A stretch of 64,000 bases of DNA. Origin: Oscillospiraceae bacterium Marseille-Q3528 (GTDB taxonomy: Bacteria > Bacillota > Clostridia > Lachnospirales > Lachnospiraceae). Below are positions 53,760 to 62,910 of the stretch, one piece after another (positions within the stretch are counted from its first letter, which is position 1; every line of letters begins with the position of its first letter). The notes under the pieces are model-generated. The model did not search any database and had not been told where the DNA came from. It was given only the letters and a program-made list of their open reading frames with translations. Location: positions 1-64,000 of the forward strand of contig JAGTTR010000023.1 in NCBI GenBank assembly GCA_018223385.1, given 5' to 3'. Position numbers and translations under genes: made by a program.

Positions 53760-54467
53760 ATGGGTACAGAGCTGGCGCAGAGCATCAAGAAAACGGAAAA
53801 TGGGCAGCATCTGGATCAGCTGTTTCTCTGGATCGAAGGGGCGGCGTCTGCCGACGGCACGCTGCTGGTGCGGCTGGATGATGAGAATGGTACGCTGGTG
53901 ACCCAGTCTGTGGCCATGGCGGATTATGCCGAGGATGTGGCCAAGGTATGGGTGCCCATGGATCAGGATCTGAAAAAGGGCAAATCTTACACAGTTACGC
54001 TGAACTACGAACGCACCGCGGCCAACGGCGGAAGCCATGTGCAGGCAGATGCGGCGTCTGCTGGTGATCCGGGTGAGGCACAGGGCGTGATTTATTTCCG
54101 CAGCAGCGGCAGCGCGGCGCTGGAGATGCCTGCGGTGGGAGATGGCGGCACGCTGGAAGACGGCATCACCGTGGTTTTTGACTATGAGCGGATGAACATC
54201 CGCGCCTTTGCCCGGGCCATTTTCCTGGTGCTGGTTCTGGTGGGACTGCTTGCAGTGCCTGCCTCCTTTATTCAGGGAATCTTGCGGAAGATCGGCGTCG
54301 GCGGTCATGGCGCCTGTGGAACTCTGACAGAGCCCCCGGGTGAAGGCCCATATCGGCATTCACGCAAGACTGGGGCAGCGGGAGCAGGGAAGCCGCCAGG
54401 AGGAATGCCTGGCATTCGGCGATCTGAAGATTTATCCCAAGGCATACCGGGTATTCTTAAAGGATAA
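53760..54467 (+). pseudogene. Truncated membrane-protein gene
   Basis: ATG 53760 follows GGCAGGAG. Residues 1-145 form a strand-rich domain, followed by one membrane segment (FARAIFLVLVLVGLLAVPASF). After FIQGILRKIGV the sequence turns into Gly/Pro/Arg-rich text read from another gene in the wrong frame. I interpret residues 1-180 as part of a larger polytopic membrane protein, perhaps a cell-surface glycan protein, that has lost its C-terminal part in a deletion. The 3' end overlaps the response regulator fragment. Confidence 0.6.
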
Positions 54468-54705
54468 GGAGATCGCCCTGGCAAACCGGGAGTTTGAGTT
54501 GCTGCTGTTTCTGGCGTCCAATCCCAACATTGTGTTCTCCAAGGAGACGCTGTTTGAGCGGATCTGGGGCATGGATGCGCTGGGGGACAGCGCCACAGTT
54601 ATGGCGCATGTGAACCGGATCCGGGAAAAATTAAAGGATCCGTCGGATGACCGGGAGTATATCCAGACCGTGTGGGGCGCCGGATACCGGTTCTGCGCGG
54701 AGTAA
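54340..54705 (+). pseudogene. Response regulator lacking its receiver domain (winged-helix part only)
   Basis: The frame reads VKAHIGIHARLGQREQ, the usual end of an OmpR-family receiver and linker, and then an intact winged-helix domain ending YIQTVWGAGYRF. The Asp-containing receiver is absent, and a stop lies just upstream in the same frame (TGA about 54325). The preceding membrane-protein gene runs straight into it, so a deletion seems to have joined the two. It could still be translated from GTG 54340 as a constitutive DNA-binding protein, but no ribosome binding site is seen. Confidence 0.75.
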
Positions 54706-54718
54706 TGGAGGAAGCGGA

Positions 54719-56095
54719 ATGCAGGAAAATATAGAACAGTTACTGAAAAAACAGCGCGATTTTTTCAACACAGGCAAGACACGGGATATCCGCTTTCGAA
54801 AGGCGGCGCTTCTTCGCCTGCGGCAGGCCATCCGTCGGCGGGAACAGGAGATCAGCCGGGCGCTGCAGGCGGATCTGGGAAAAGCGCCTTTTGAATCCTA
54901 CATGACTGAGGTGGGGCTGACGTTAAGTGAGCTGACCTATGTGCTGCGGCATCTGGATGGCTGGACGAGGGAGAAAAAGGTCCCCACACCGCTGGCCCAG
55001 TTTCACGGGAAAAGCTTCACCGTGCCGGAGCCGTACGGCGTGGTGCTGGTGATGGCACCCTGGAATTATCCGTTTCTGCTGACGATGGAGCCCCTCATCG
55101 GTGCTCTGGCGGCAGGCAACTGCTGTGTGCTTAAACCTTCGGAGGATGCGCCCCGGACGTCGGCGGTCATCGCTTCTCTGCTGGAGGAGATTTATCCGAA
55201 AAGCTATGTAACTGTGGTGGAAGGTGACCGGAAGATCAGTGCAGCTCTGCTGGAACAGCGGTTTGACTATATTTTCTTCACTGGCAGTGTATCGGTGGGA
55301 AAGCTGGTGATGGAGCAGGCGGCAAAACATCTGACGCCGGTGACGCTGGAGCTGGGCGGCAAGAGCCCCTGTATCGTGGATGAGACGGCGGATCTGTCCC
55401 TGGCGGCCAGACGAATTGTTTTCGGCAAATTTTTAAACAGTGGGCAGACGTGCGTGGCGCCGGATTATGTGCTGGTACAGCGCTCCGTGCAGGAGAAGTT
55501 TATGCAGGAGCTGTGCCGCCAGACAAAACGGCAGCTGGGACGGGAACCGCTGGCAAATCCCCATTATCCCCGGATGGTCAATGAGCGGCACTATGATCGG
55601 GTGATGCATCTGCTGGCCGGGGAGCTGGCGGTCATCGGCGGCTATGGCAGACGGCAGACGCTGCAGATCGCGCCCACCGTTTTGCGGGATGTCTCACCCG
55701 AAACGCCTGTGATGCAGGAGGAGATCTTCGGCCCGGGGCTTCCGGTGCTGGCCTATGACCGGCTGGAGGAAGCCATCCGTTTTGTAAAAGAACGGGAAAA
55801 ACCGCTGGCGCTCTATCTGTTCACTGCAGATCGGAAGACCGAGGCCAGGGTGCTGCGGCAGGTTTCTTTTGGCGGCGGCTGTGTCAACGACACAGTGATC
55901 CATCTGGCAACCTCAGCCATGGGCTTCGGCGGCGTGGGGAACAGCGGCATGGGAAGCTATCATGGCCGGGATTCTTTCGAGACGTTCAGCCACCGGAAGA
56001 GCATCGTGGACAAATCCACCTGGATGGATCTGCCCGTGCGGTATCAGCCCTACCGATGGTGGAAGGAAGCACTATTAAAAGTATTTCTGAGATAG
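54719..56095 (+). CDS. Aldehyde dehydrogenase (class 3 / YwdH-like)
   Basis: ATG 54719 has GGAGG 7-8 nt upstream. The 458-residue protein has VLVMAPWNYPF, the NAD-site FFTGSVSVGK, the general base in LELGGKSP, and the catalytic Cys in NSGQTCVAPDY. The short length and the C-terminal RYQPYRWWKEALLK are those of class 3 enzymes that oxidise fatty or aromatic aldehydes. It starts 13 bp after the response regulator remnant and may once have been that regulator's neighbour in an operon. Confidence 0.93.
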   Translation: MQENIEQLLKKQRDFFNTGKTRDIRFRKAALLRLRQAIRRREQEISRALQADLGKAPFESYMTEVGLTLSELTYVLRHLDGWTREKKVPTPLAQFHGKSFTVPEPYGVVLVMAPWNYPFLLTMEPLIGALAAGNCCVLKPSEDAPRTSAVIASLLEEIYPKSYVTVVEGDRKISAALLEQRFDYIFFTGSVSVGKLVMEQAAKHLTPVTLELGGKSPCIVDETADLSLAARRIVFGKFLNSGQTCVAPDYVLVQRSVQEKFMQELCRQTKRQLGREPLANPHYPRMVNERHYDRVMHLLAGELAVIGGYGRRQTLQIAPTVLRDVSPETPVMQEEIFGPGLPVLAYDRLEEAIRFVKEREKPLALYLFTADRKTEARVLRQVSFGGGCVNDTVIHLATSAMGFGGVGNSGMGSYHGRDSFETFSHRKSIVDKSTWMDLPVRYQPYRWWKEALLKVFLR

Positions 56096-56162
56096 TATAT
56101 TTGATGCCAGAAGATTGCTCCGTGCTTTGCACTCCCGAAATCTTCACTGCTCTTCGCATATC

Positions 56163-56260
56163 GTGAATCTTTTGATTCACTTTTATGCTCAGATCAGGGC
56201 GGGTCATGAAGCCATGCACACATTCATGCGCAAGCGCATCATGGTGCCGGCTTCTGACCC
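56163..56260 (+). repeat. Cluster of palindromes in a gene-free stretch
   Basis: GTGAATCTTTTGATTCAC (56163-56180) is a perfect hairpin. GGGTCATGAAGCC (56201-56213) and GGCTTCTGACCC (56249-56260) pair with one bulge and enclose ATGCGCAAGCGCAT. The 332-bp stretch 56096-56427 holds no gene: it consists of this cluster, the terminator-like hairpin at 56278-56346 and promoter-like DNA before mntP. Confidence 0.65.
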
Positions 56261-56277
56261 TGGCATTAACAATCAAC

Positions 56278-56346
56278 ACCGGATGTAGAATTCAAAACGA
56301 CATTTGGCCATATTTGTCGTTTTGGATTTTACACCCGGTTTTTTTT
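56278..56346 (+). terminator. Long hairpin with T run before mntP
   Basis: ACCGG/CCGGT closes a long stem in which AAAACGACA pairs with TGTCGTTTT, and eight T follow at 56339-56346. It lies about 80 bp before mntP. It could be the terminator of the upstream transcript or an attenuator. I see no yybP-ykoY manganese riboswitch signature. Confidence 0.7.
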
Positions 56347-56427
56347 GTCTGTCGATTTTTTCGGGAACGGAGGCTACAGTATAGGCAGACAGAGGAACAA
56401 AGGAGATTCCGGAAAGGGAGTGAAACA

Positions 56428-57003
56428 ATGAATCTGGCCGAGATACTGATCATTTCGATAGGCCTTTCGTTTGACATCTTCGCGGTAACTGTCTGTGTCG
56501 GTGCTACGCTGCAGAAAATAGAGAAAAAGAAACTGGTCTGTATGGGCCTGATTTTCTGTATCTGGCAGCTGATCGCTGTGGGGCTTGGATTTCTGGTTGC
56601 GAGATTCCCGGTGATGCAGACCCGGACATCGGAGATGCAGAACATATGGGATGGATTTTCGGTGATTATTTTTCTTGCGTTAGGGGTATATATGTTTGCG
56701 AAGGGCTGGCGGAAGAAAGACTTCCTGGAGCGGCGCGGACAGATCAGCTATCAGAAAGCCTGGGCAGCCGCCATGATGACCAGCCTGGATGCATTTTTCG
56801 CAGGCATCGGGTTTGGTTTTCTGGGTACAGAGATCCTGGCCGTGGGGCTGATCCTGGAACTGGTCACCCTGATCTTTGCGCTGGCGGGGACATTCGTGGG
56901 ATACCGACTGGGTTATGAGCAGCGGACGAAGGCCTACGCCATTGGCGGAATCATACTGATTATTGCAGGTATTGATGTCATCATCCGATACCTGATACAA
57001 TAG
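56428..57003 (+). CDS. MntP-like manganese efflux pump
   Basis: ATG 56428 follows AAAGGGAG; the frame upstream passes through the hairpin region and is not coding. The 191-residue protein has six membrane segments in two repeats. Each carries the acidic signature of MntP: ISIGLSFDIFAVTVCVG in the first and AAAMMTSLDAFFAGIGFG in the second. MntP exports Mn(II) and protects from manganese excess. It is single here, 31 bp ahead of the radical SAM gene. Confidence 0.87.
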   Translation: MNLAEILIISIGLSFDIFAVTVCVGATLQKIEKKKLVCMGLIFCIWQLIAVGLGFLVARFPVMQTRTSEMQNIWDGFSVIIFLALGVYMFAKGWRKKDFLERRGQISYQKAWAAAMMTSLDAFFAGIGFGFLGTEILAVGLILELVTLIFALAGTFVGYRLGYEQRTKAYAIGGIILIIAGIDVIIRYLIQ

Positions 57004-57034
57004 ATATTTTTAAAGAGATATGGAGGATACGGTT

Positions 57035-58432
57035 ATGGGAACATTAACACATAAGGCTGCAAGAGCAGCATTTTCAACGGCAATCGATCAGACATTAAAA
57101 CATATTTACAAAGACAGAGAAAAAGGACTGCTGGATATCGTGGATATCTCAGAGAAGTTCCTGGGAGACACATTTGGAGATCAGGTATATGACAATGCCA
57201 GAAAGATGATTCAGGATCCGGACAGCAAATGGATGCAGTACATCAACAGAGGTCTGGACGAGATCAATCCCCACGTGGCAAAGATGACCGCCCTGAACTT
57301 AGGGTTCGAGGCTGCTTTCCATGGCACCAAGACCATTCGGAAAATGCGTGAGATCCACCAGTGCAACATTCCGTGGCTGATCCTGATGGATCCCACCAGC
57401 GCCTGCAATCTGCACTGCACCGGCTGCTGGGCAGCAGAGTACGGCCACAAGCTGAATTTAAGCTTTGAGGATCTGGACAGCATCATCACCCAGGGCAAGG
57501 AGCTGGGCGTTTACTTCTACATGTATACCGGCGGCGAACCGCTGGTGCGCAAAGCAGACATCATCCGTCTGTGCGAGAAACACAACGACTGCGAGTTCCA
57601 TGCATTTACCAACGGCACACTGGTAGACGAGGATTTCTGTAAGGAAATGCAGCGGGTAGGCAACCTGTCCCTGTCCATCAGCCTGGAGGGCTTTGAGGAA
57701 GTCAATGATTTGCGCCGTGGCGAGGGCGTGTTTGACCGTGTCATGAAGGCCATGGATCTGCTGAAAAAATACGGCCTGATCTTCGGTACATCTATCTGCT
57801 ATACGAGCAAAAATATTTCCACCGTTACTTCTGATGAGTTCCTGGATATGATCATCGAGAAGGGCTGCCGGTTCACCTGGTATTTCCACTACATGCCGGT
57901 AGGAAACGATGCGTCTGTAGACCTGCTGCCTACCATGGAGCAGAGAAAATATATGTACCATCGGGTACGGGAGATCAGAGGCGCCACAGGCGGCAAGCAG
58001 ATCTTTGCCATGGACTTCCAGAACGATGGTGAGTTCGTGGGCGGTTGTATCGCAGGCGGCAGAAACTATTTCCATATCAACGCCAACGGCGATGTGGAGC
58101 CCTGTGTATTCATCCATTATTCCAGCGCCAACATCCACGATGTGACACTGCTGGAAGCACTGAAGCAGCCGCTGTTCATGGCATACCGGGATAACCAGCC
58201 CTTCAATGGCAACCACTTAAGACCGTGCCCGATGCTGGAGAATCCGGAGCTTCTGCAGAAGATGGTGGAGGAGACCGGAGCCAAGTCCACAGACCTGCAG
58301 TCCCCGGAGAGCGTGGAGCATCTGTGCGGAAAATGTAAAAACTATGCGAAGGAATGGGAAGGCCCGGCCGCAGAGCTGTGGGATTCCAAGGAGCATAAGA
58401 AGCCGAAATACGAGAATTACAAGAAAAAATAA
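57035..58432 (+). CDS. Radical SAM protein with SPASM-like C terminus
   Basis: ATG 57035 is set by GGAGG at 57022-57026; an ATG at 57020 precedes that site. The 465-residue protein has about 110 N-terminal residues without a match. The radical SAM core follows, with CNLHCTGC (Cys-x3-Cys-x2-Cys) and MYTGGEPLVR. The C-terminal part has further Cys residues (GGCIAGGRNYFHINANGDVEPC, CPMLENPE, CGKCKNY), which would hold an auxiliary 4Fe-4S cluster as in SPASM proteins. No small peptide substrate gene is visible next to it. The reaction is unknown. Confidence 0.85.
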   Translation: MGTLTHKAARAAFSTAIDQTLKHIYKDREKGLLDIVDISEKFLGDTFGDQVYDNARKMIQDPDSKWMQYINRGLDEINPHVAKMTALNLGFEAAFHGTKTIRKMREIHQCNIPWLILMDPTSACNLHCTGCWAAEYGHKLNLSFEDLDSIITQGKELGVYFYMYTGGEPLVRKADIIRLCEKHNDCEFHAFTNGTLVDEDFCKEMQRVGNLSLSISLEGFEEVNDLRRGEGVFDRVMKAMDLLKKYGLIFGTSICYTSKNISTVTSDEFLDMIIEKGCRFTWYFHYMPVGNDASVDLLPTMEQRKYMYHRVREIRGATGGKQIFAMDFQNDGEFVGGCIAGGRNYFHINANGDVEPCVFIHYSSANIHDVTLLEALKQPLFMAYRDNQPFNGNHLRPCPMLENPELLQKMVEETGAKSTDLQSPESVEHLCGKCKNYAKEWEGPAAELWDSKEHKKPKYENYKKK

Positions 58433-58557
58433 GCTGGGAAATTCTGTAAAATAATTAAAAAAATAACGCAAGCCCTTTGCATTTTGCCTGAAAATATGGT
58501 ACCATTTGAGAGATTTATGGTTTAGGAAAAATCAGGATTGGACAAAGGTGAAAAAGA

Positions 58558-59127
58558 ATGGAACAAAAGAAAGATCTGACAAAGAAGCTGATTGCTGAAA
58601 GCTTCCAGAGCCTTCTGGAGAAGCATCCGTTTGATAAAATTACGATCCGCATGATCACCGATCAGGCGGGATTGATCCGACCAACCTTTTACAACCATTT
58701 TCAGGATAAATATGACCTGGTGGAGTGGATATTTTCGGAGGACATTGTCAGTGAGGTGGATCGCCTTCTGCAGCACGGTATGCAGCAGGAAGCCATCAAG
58801 TTCCTGTTTACGGGTATCCATAAGAACCGGAAATTCTATGCCAAGATGCTGCAGGTCAGCGGACAGAACAGTCTGGAGGAAGTGCTGGTGCGACGGCTGG
58901 AAGAGCTGTTCCGCCGGGAGATCACCGAGAAGGGCATCAAGGACATTCCCCAGAACCGGGTGCTCAACGTTACCTATGTAAGCCGGTATTATGCGTTGGG
59001 GCTTGCGACTTCCATCGAGGCCTGGCTGGCCGGCGGCGACAACGAGGTGTCGGTGGATGAGCTGACAGAAGCATATGAATTTTTGATCACGCATTCGATT
59101 TATGATATCATCAATGAAGGTGTCTGA
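58558..59127 (+). CDS. TetR-family regulator
   Basis: The 189-residue protein has the helix-turn-helix ITIRMITDQAGLIRPTFYNHF and a C-terminal domain of the TetR_C_8 type (FYAKMLQVSGQNSLEEVLVRRL). AAGGTGAAAAAG precedes the ATG. It follows the radical SAM gene by 125 bp and may control it or other genes; no palindromic operator stands out upstream. Confidence 0.9.
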   Translation: MEQKKDLTKKLIAESFQSLLEKHPFDKITIRMITDQAGLIRPTFYNHFQDKYDLVEWIFSEDIVSEVDRLLQHGMQQEAIKFLFTGIHKNRKFYAKMLQVSGQNSLEEVLVRRLEELFRREITEKGIKDIPQNRVLNVTYVSRYYALGLATSIEAWLAGGDNEVSVDELTEAYEFLITHSIYDIINEGV

Positions 59128-59172
59128 TTTCGTGCCATGTATTTCACAGGAGATACATGGCACTTTTTGTCC

Positions 59173-59328
59173 CAGTTCACTTGTATATTCGTATGGTCAG
59201 ATTTCATGCTTGCATGAAAATCTGGCTGTGCGAATATACAAAGGGAGCGCCTTCTAATGAGCAAAAATGAGCTGCGACGCAGCGGGGAGCATCGAAGATG
59301 CGGTTTTGCGAATGGCGCGTGTGAACTG
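59173..59328 (+). mobile_element. MITE-like palindromic element
   Basis: The 156-bp element has terminal inverted repeats CAGTTCAC (59173-59180) and GTGAACTG (59321-59328). Its left half holds a large palindrome: TTGTATATTCG/CGAATATACAA (59181-59241) around CAGATTTCATG/CATGAAAATCTG. Its right half (59259-59328) recurs at 40267-40336 on the other strand with 7 of 70 mismatches. It codes for no protein and fills most of the 301-bp gap between the TetR and AI-2E genes. Non-autonomous mobile element is the best reading. Confidence 0.65.
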
Positions 59329-59428
59329 GTTACATGTGAACGAATAGATGTTGTTTTTTATAAGAATGTGTTATACTTGTTATCAGAAACTGATGCGCAG
59401 CCCAAAGAAAGGAAGATCCTGTAAGACA

Positions 59429-60625
59429 ATGAAAGAGGAAAACCGAGAGAAATACCTGTATCCGGCGCTGTTTAAGATTTTGGTTCTGGCAGCGGTCATC
59501 ATTATTTTCTTTATTTTTTATCGATTTGGAGAATTCAAGAGTGTGATCACGCGGGTGGTCGATATCCTGAAGCCTTTTCTGTACGGTGCTGTGCTGGCGT
59601 ATCTGCTGCGGCCTTTCTGCGATTTCATTGAACACCGGGTGAAAAAGCTGCTGGACAGGCATGCGCCTGGTATGAAGCGGGCGGGCACGGTGGCCCGGGG
59701 TGCCGGGATCGTAGGTGCATTGATCCTGTTTACGGGCATCATCTATATGTTCGTGGCGCTGGTATTTCCGCAGATCATTTCCAGTGTCACGACGATTATT
59801 CAGGTATTGCCGGAAAATATCAACCGGGCTTCCGCCTGGCTGGAACAGTTTGCCCGGGACAACGATACGGCCAAGCAGGTCATCGACAGTGCTTCGGCCA
59901 TGATCCAGGAGAGCGTGACAAACCTGACCCAGGGCAATAAGCTGATGCCCAACATCCAGGCTATCATCGCGGAAGTGTCTGTACAGGTGTGGAGCATCGT
60001 TGTGTTATTGAAAAATTTTCTCATCGGTATCGTGGTCAGTGTCTACCTGCTGAGCTGTAAGGAGAAGCTGGCGTACCAGGTGAAGGTGATTCTGCTGGGT
60101 GTGTTCGGGGAGAAATGGTTTCAGCGGATCCGGGAAGAGATCCACATTGTGGACGGTATGTTTGAGGGCTTTATCAACGGCAAGCTCATCGATTCACTGA
60201 TCATTGGGCTGATCTGCTTCTTTTTCATGAATATTTTCAAATGGCCTTTTGCCGTGCTGATCAGCACCATCATCGGCGTGACGAATATTATTCCGTTTTT
60301 CGGGCCGTTTATCGGTGCGGTGCCGGCGGCGCTGCTGATGCTCATGGTGAGCCCGCTGAAAATGGTCTATCTGCTGATCTTTATTTTTGCACTGCAGCAG
60401 TTTGACGGCAACATCCTGGGGCCAAAGATCCTGGGCAACACCACGGGACTGTCCAGCTTCTGGGTGCTGTTTTCCATCACGTTTTTCGGCGGTCTGTGGG
60501 GCATCGTCGGCATGATCGTGGGCGTGCCGCTGTTTGCGGTGATCTATGATCTGGTGGGAAAATGTATCCGCTATTTTCTGCGGCTGCGGGGCATCAGCCA
60601 GGAGCAGGAGGAAGCGCTGCGCTGA
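59429..60625 (+). CDS. AI-2E/PerM-family membrane protein
   Basis: ATG 59429 (MKEENREKYLYPALFKI) begins a 398-residue protein with about eight membrane segments. It shows the family parts: LKPFLYGAVLAYLLRPFCDF near the N terminus, and INGKLIDSLIIGLICF and TNIIPFFGPFIGAVPAALLML with QQFDGNILGPKILG in the second half. Family members include TqsA (AI-2 export) and sodium/proton antiporters, so the substrate is open. The ribosome binding site is weak and far from the start. Confidence 0.9.
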   Translation: MKEENREKYLYPALFKILVLAAVIIIFFIFYRFGEFKSVITRVVDILKPFLYGAVLAYLLRPFCDFIEHRVKKLLDRHAPGMKRAGTVARGAGIVGALILFTGIIYMFVALVFPQIISSVTTIIQVLPENINRASAWLEQFARDNDTAKQVIDSASAMIQESVTNLTQGNKLMPNIQAIIAEVSVQVWSIVVLLKNFLIGIVVSVYLLSCKEKLAYQVKVILLGVFGEKWFQRIREEIHIVDGMFEGFINGKLIDSLIIGLICFFFMNIFKWPFAVLISTIIGVTNIIPFFGPFIGAVPAALLMLMVSPLKMVYLLIFIFALQQFDGNILGPKILGNTTGLSSFWVLFSITFFGGLWGIVGMIVGVPLFAVIYDLVGKCIRYFLRLRGISQEQEEALR

Positions 60626-60694
60626 CGGTTCAGGTACCGGCGGAGCGCGCCGGTGGATCCATATACAAAATGAGAGTGGGGATGACGTGCAGAG

Positions 60695-61714
60695 ATGTTT
60701 TCATTTCTGAGAAAAAAGGAGCCCGTGAAGGCGAAACGCAGCGGGCTTGGATTAGATGAGAAAAAACATATCCGCTGTAAATATAAAAATAAGAAAAAGT
60801 GCCCGCAGGACTGTGCAGAGTGCTGCTTTTCGATTAAACTGAAGGGCGATTTCATGATGCAGGTGCAGGCCTACGATTCGGCGGCGGAGCTTTATGAGGA
60901 TGCGGTATCCCGGGAGCCGGACTATGCGGACGCCTGGCTGGCACTGGGCAACGCGGCCACCTTCCGGGGAGACCTGGGACGGGCGCTGGAGGCCTATGAG
61001 GAGGCCATTTTTATCGATGACCGGTTTGGGGAAGCGCTGTATGGACGTGCCGTGGCGCTGAAAAATCTGCATCGGCCCAAGGAGGCGCTGGAAGCGGTGG
61101 AGACAGTCATGGCACTGTACGACTACGAACCGTGCCAGACGCTGAAAAAAGAGATTTTACAGATGACAGCGGCAGATGAGGCGAAGGAAGCGAAGAAGCA
61201 GGAGGAGAAGAACCGCCTGTTAAAGCAGATGATCCGCCTGGCTGTGAAGAAGGGCTATGTCCAGGATCGGCTGCCGGTGGCTGCCGATGTGACGGCCATT
61301 GCGGACTGTTTTATCCCGGAATGCATCATCCGGCTGACAGGCCAGAAGAAATATACGCTGGAAGAGGTGAAGGCGGCAGCAGTGTGCTGTTTTTACGGCG
61401 GTGCGGGCATCGCCCAGCTGTGGAAACGCCACTGGGGAGACTTCTCCGCCCAGGGCATTTCCCGGGGCCTGTTTGATCCCAGAGGGTTTGCCTGCATGGA
61501 CGAGTACGCCTGCACCCTTATGGGCATTGCCTATGAGAGCGTGGAGGGACAGGCACTGAAACGGTTTTCCGCGGAGCTGAGCAACCTGGTGATGAGCGCC
61601 ATCATGACCCAGATCGGCGCGAAGAAGATGAACGACCGTCAGGTGGAGGCAGTAGTAAAGGATGCCATGCGGGATGTATACACGGTGGGAGCCGGGATCG
61701 GGCTTTCCAGGTAA
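60695..61714 (+). CDS. TPR-repeat protein with Cys-rich N terminus
   Basis: The 339-residue protein has a basic N terminus with a Cys cluster, CKYKNKKKCPQDCAECCFSI, which could hold a metal. Two to three tetratricopeptide repeats follow (about 53-140: AAELYEDAVSREPDYADAWL, ALEAYEEAIFIDDRFGEALY). The C-terminal half is helical with further conserved Cys (AAAVCCFYGGAGIAQLWKRHWG, FACMDEYACTLMGIAYES). I recognise no defined family for that half. The role is probably protein-protein contact. Confidence 0.75.
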   Translation: MFSFLRKKEPVKAKRSGLGLDEKKHIRCKYKNKKKCPQDCAECCFSIKLKGDFMMQVQAYDSAAELYEDAVSREPDYADAWLALGNAATFRGDLGRALEAYEEAIFIDDRFGEALYGRAVALKNLHRPKEALEAVETVMALYDYEPCQTLKKEILQMTAADEAKEAKKQEEKNRLLKQMIRLAVKKGYVQDRLPVAADVTAIADCFIPECIIRLTGQKKYTLEEVKAAAVCCFYGGAGIAQLWKRHWGDFSAQGISRGLFDPRGFACMDEYACTLMGIAYESVEGQALKRFSAELSNLVMSAIMTQIGAKKMNDRQVEAVVKDAMRDVYTVGAGIGLSR

Positions 61715-61731
61715 GGGGAAGACAGGATATA

Positions 61732-62424
61732 ATGATGAAAGTAACGTACATCCATCACAGTGGATTTCTGGTTGAAACAGAGGATTGTTATTATATTTTT
61801 GACTATTACAGAGGCGATATACCGGAACTGGATAAAAGCAGGGAGGTTGTCGTCTTTTGCAGTCATTTTCATCAGGATCATTTTAATCCCCGGATCTTTG
61901 CAATCCTTGATGACAGGGGGATGAATTATCAGGCGGTTTTGGCAAAGGATATCAGCAAAAGAAAATATCCGCTGGGTGTCAGGGTTACGACAGTTTACCA
62001 CGATAAAACTTACGTTCTCGATAACGGCACGCAGGTCAGCACGCTGCTTTCCAACGACAGTGGCGTTGCTTTTATTGTAAAAACGAGAGAGGGTACCATT
62101 TATCACGCAGGTGATCTGAACGATTGGTACTGGGAAGGGGAACCGGAGGCTGACAACCGTCAAATGGTCGCTAGGTACCGTGCCGAGATCAACAAAATAA
62201 AAGGGATACATTTTGATATTGCATTTGTTCCGCTTGATCCGAGACAGGAAAGCCACTATGCAGATGGCATACTGTATTTCCTGAAAAACATTGATTGCAA
62301 TGCTGTTTTTCCCATGCATTATTGGGACGAGCCGGGTGTTATCGACAGATTGATTGCGGAATATCCGCAGTATCAGTCAAGGATCAAAAATACAGAAGCG
62401 GCGAAAGAAGAAGCTTGTCCGTAA
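61732..62424 (+). CDS. MBL-fold metal-dependent hydrolase
   Basis: The 230-residue protein starts MMKVTYIHHSGFLVETEDCY. It carries the metallo-beta-lactamase-fold motif HFHQDH (in VVFCSHFHQDHFNP), a further metal ligand Asp in IYHAGDLNDWY, and the last His in FPMHYWDEP. It resembles small UlaG/YtkL-like hydrolases; the substrate is unknown. It lies 17 bp behind the TPR gene and converges with the next minus-strand gene. Confidence 0.88.
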   Translation: MMKVTYIHHSGFLVETEDCYYIFDYYRGDIPELDKSREVVVFCSHFHQDHFNPRIFAILDDRGMNYQAVLAKDISKRKYPLGVRVTTVYHDKTYVLDNGTQVSTLLSNDSGVAFIVKTREGTIYHAGDLNDWYWEGEPEADNRQMVARYRAEINKIKGIHFDIAFVPLDPRQESHYADGILYFLKNIDCNAVFPMHYWDEPGVIDRLIAEYPQYQSRIKNTEAAKEEACP

Positions 62425-62435
62425 AGGAAATGCGA

Positions 62436-62861
62436 TTATCTGGCTTTTTGCCATAAACCATTTTTGTCCTTTACCAGAGCTTCTTCATAGCAATCTGTAT
62501 TTCGGTATATGCCTATCATGTATGTTTCCTCATGCAAGGGAAGCGTGTATACATTATTGGCCCCGATTGTGCCGTTTATGCCGCCAAAAGCGGAATAGAA
62601 GTCCAGGTACAGATGTCCTCCGTGCTGCTGATGGACAACAGCTTTTCTGATATATCCCATGGGAGATGATACATGGGTATGAATCGTGATTTCGGTGCCG
62701 TTTGCGCTGACTGTATAATCATGAATATATACGTCAGGGTTTTTTATAAATCCTGAACCAACAAAGTAAATGGAAAAAATGATCGTAATAACAGCAATGA
62801 CTAAAACTGCTTTTCTTTTCCGGATGATGTGATCTGATATATGGCTCTTCTTCCTGTACAA
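62436..62861 (-). CDS. Small membrane-anchored protein of unknown function
   Basis: The 141-residue protein has a basic N terminus, one membrane segment (AVLVIAVITIIFSIYFVG, about residues 18-36) and an extracytoplasmic strand-rich part (VYIHDYTVSANGTEITIHTH, YIRKAVVHQQHGGHLYLDFY). The only start in frame is TTG 62861, with GAGAGG about 12 nt upstream. I recognise no family. It lies behind the polytopic membrane protein on the same strand. Confidence 0.65.
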   Translation of the reverse strand: MYRKKSHISDHIIRKRKAVLVIAVITIIFSIYFVGSGFIKNPDVYIHDYTVSANGTEITIHTHVSSPMGYIRKAVVHQQHGGHLYLDFYSAFGGINGTIGANNVYTLPLHEETYMIGIYRNTDCYEEALVKDKNGLWQKAR

Positions 62862-62910
62862 ATCTGATCAAATCCTCTCTTTCTATTCTGGTAAGGCCCG
62901 GTTTTCCTTT

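Noticed and set aside
56278..56427. A manganese (yybP-ykoY) riboswitch before the MntP-like gene
   Set aside because: The leader has a long A/T-rich hairpin with a T run but not the conserved loop sequences of that riboswitch.
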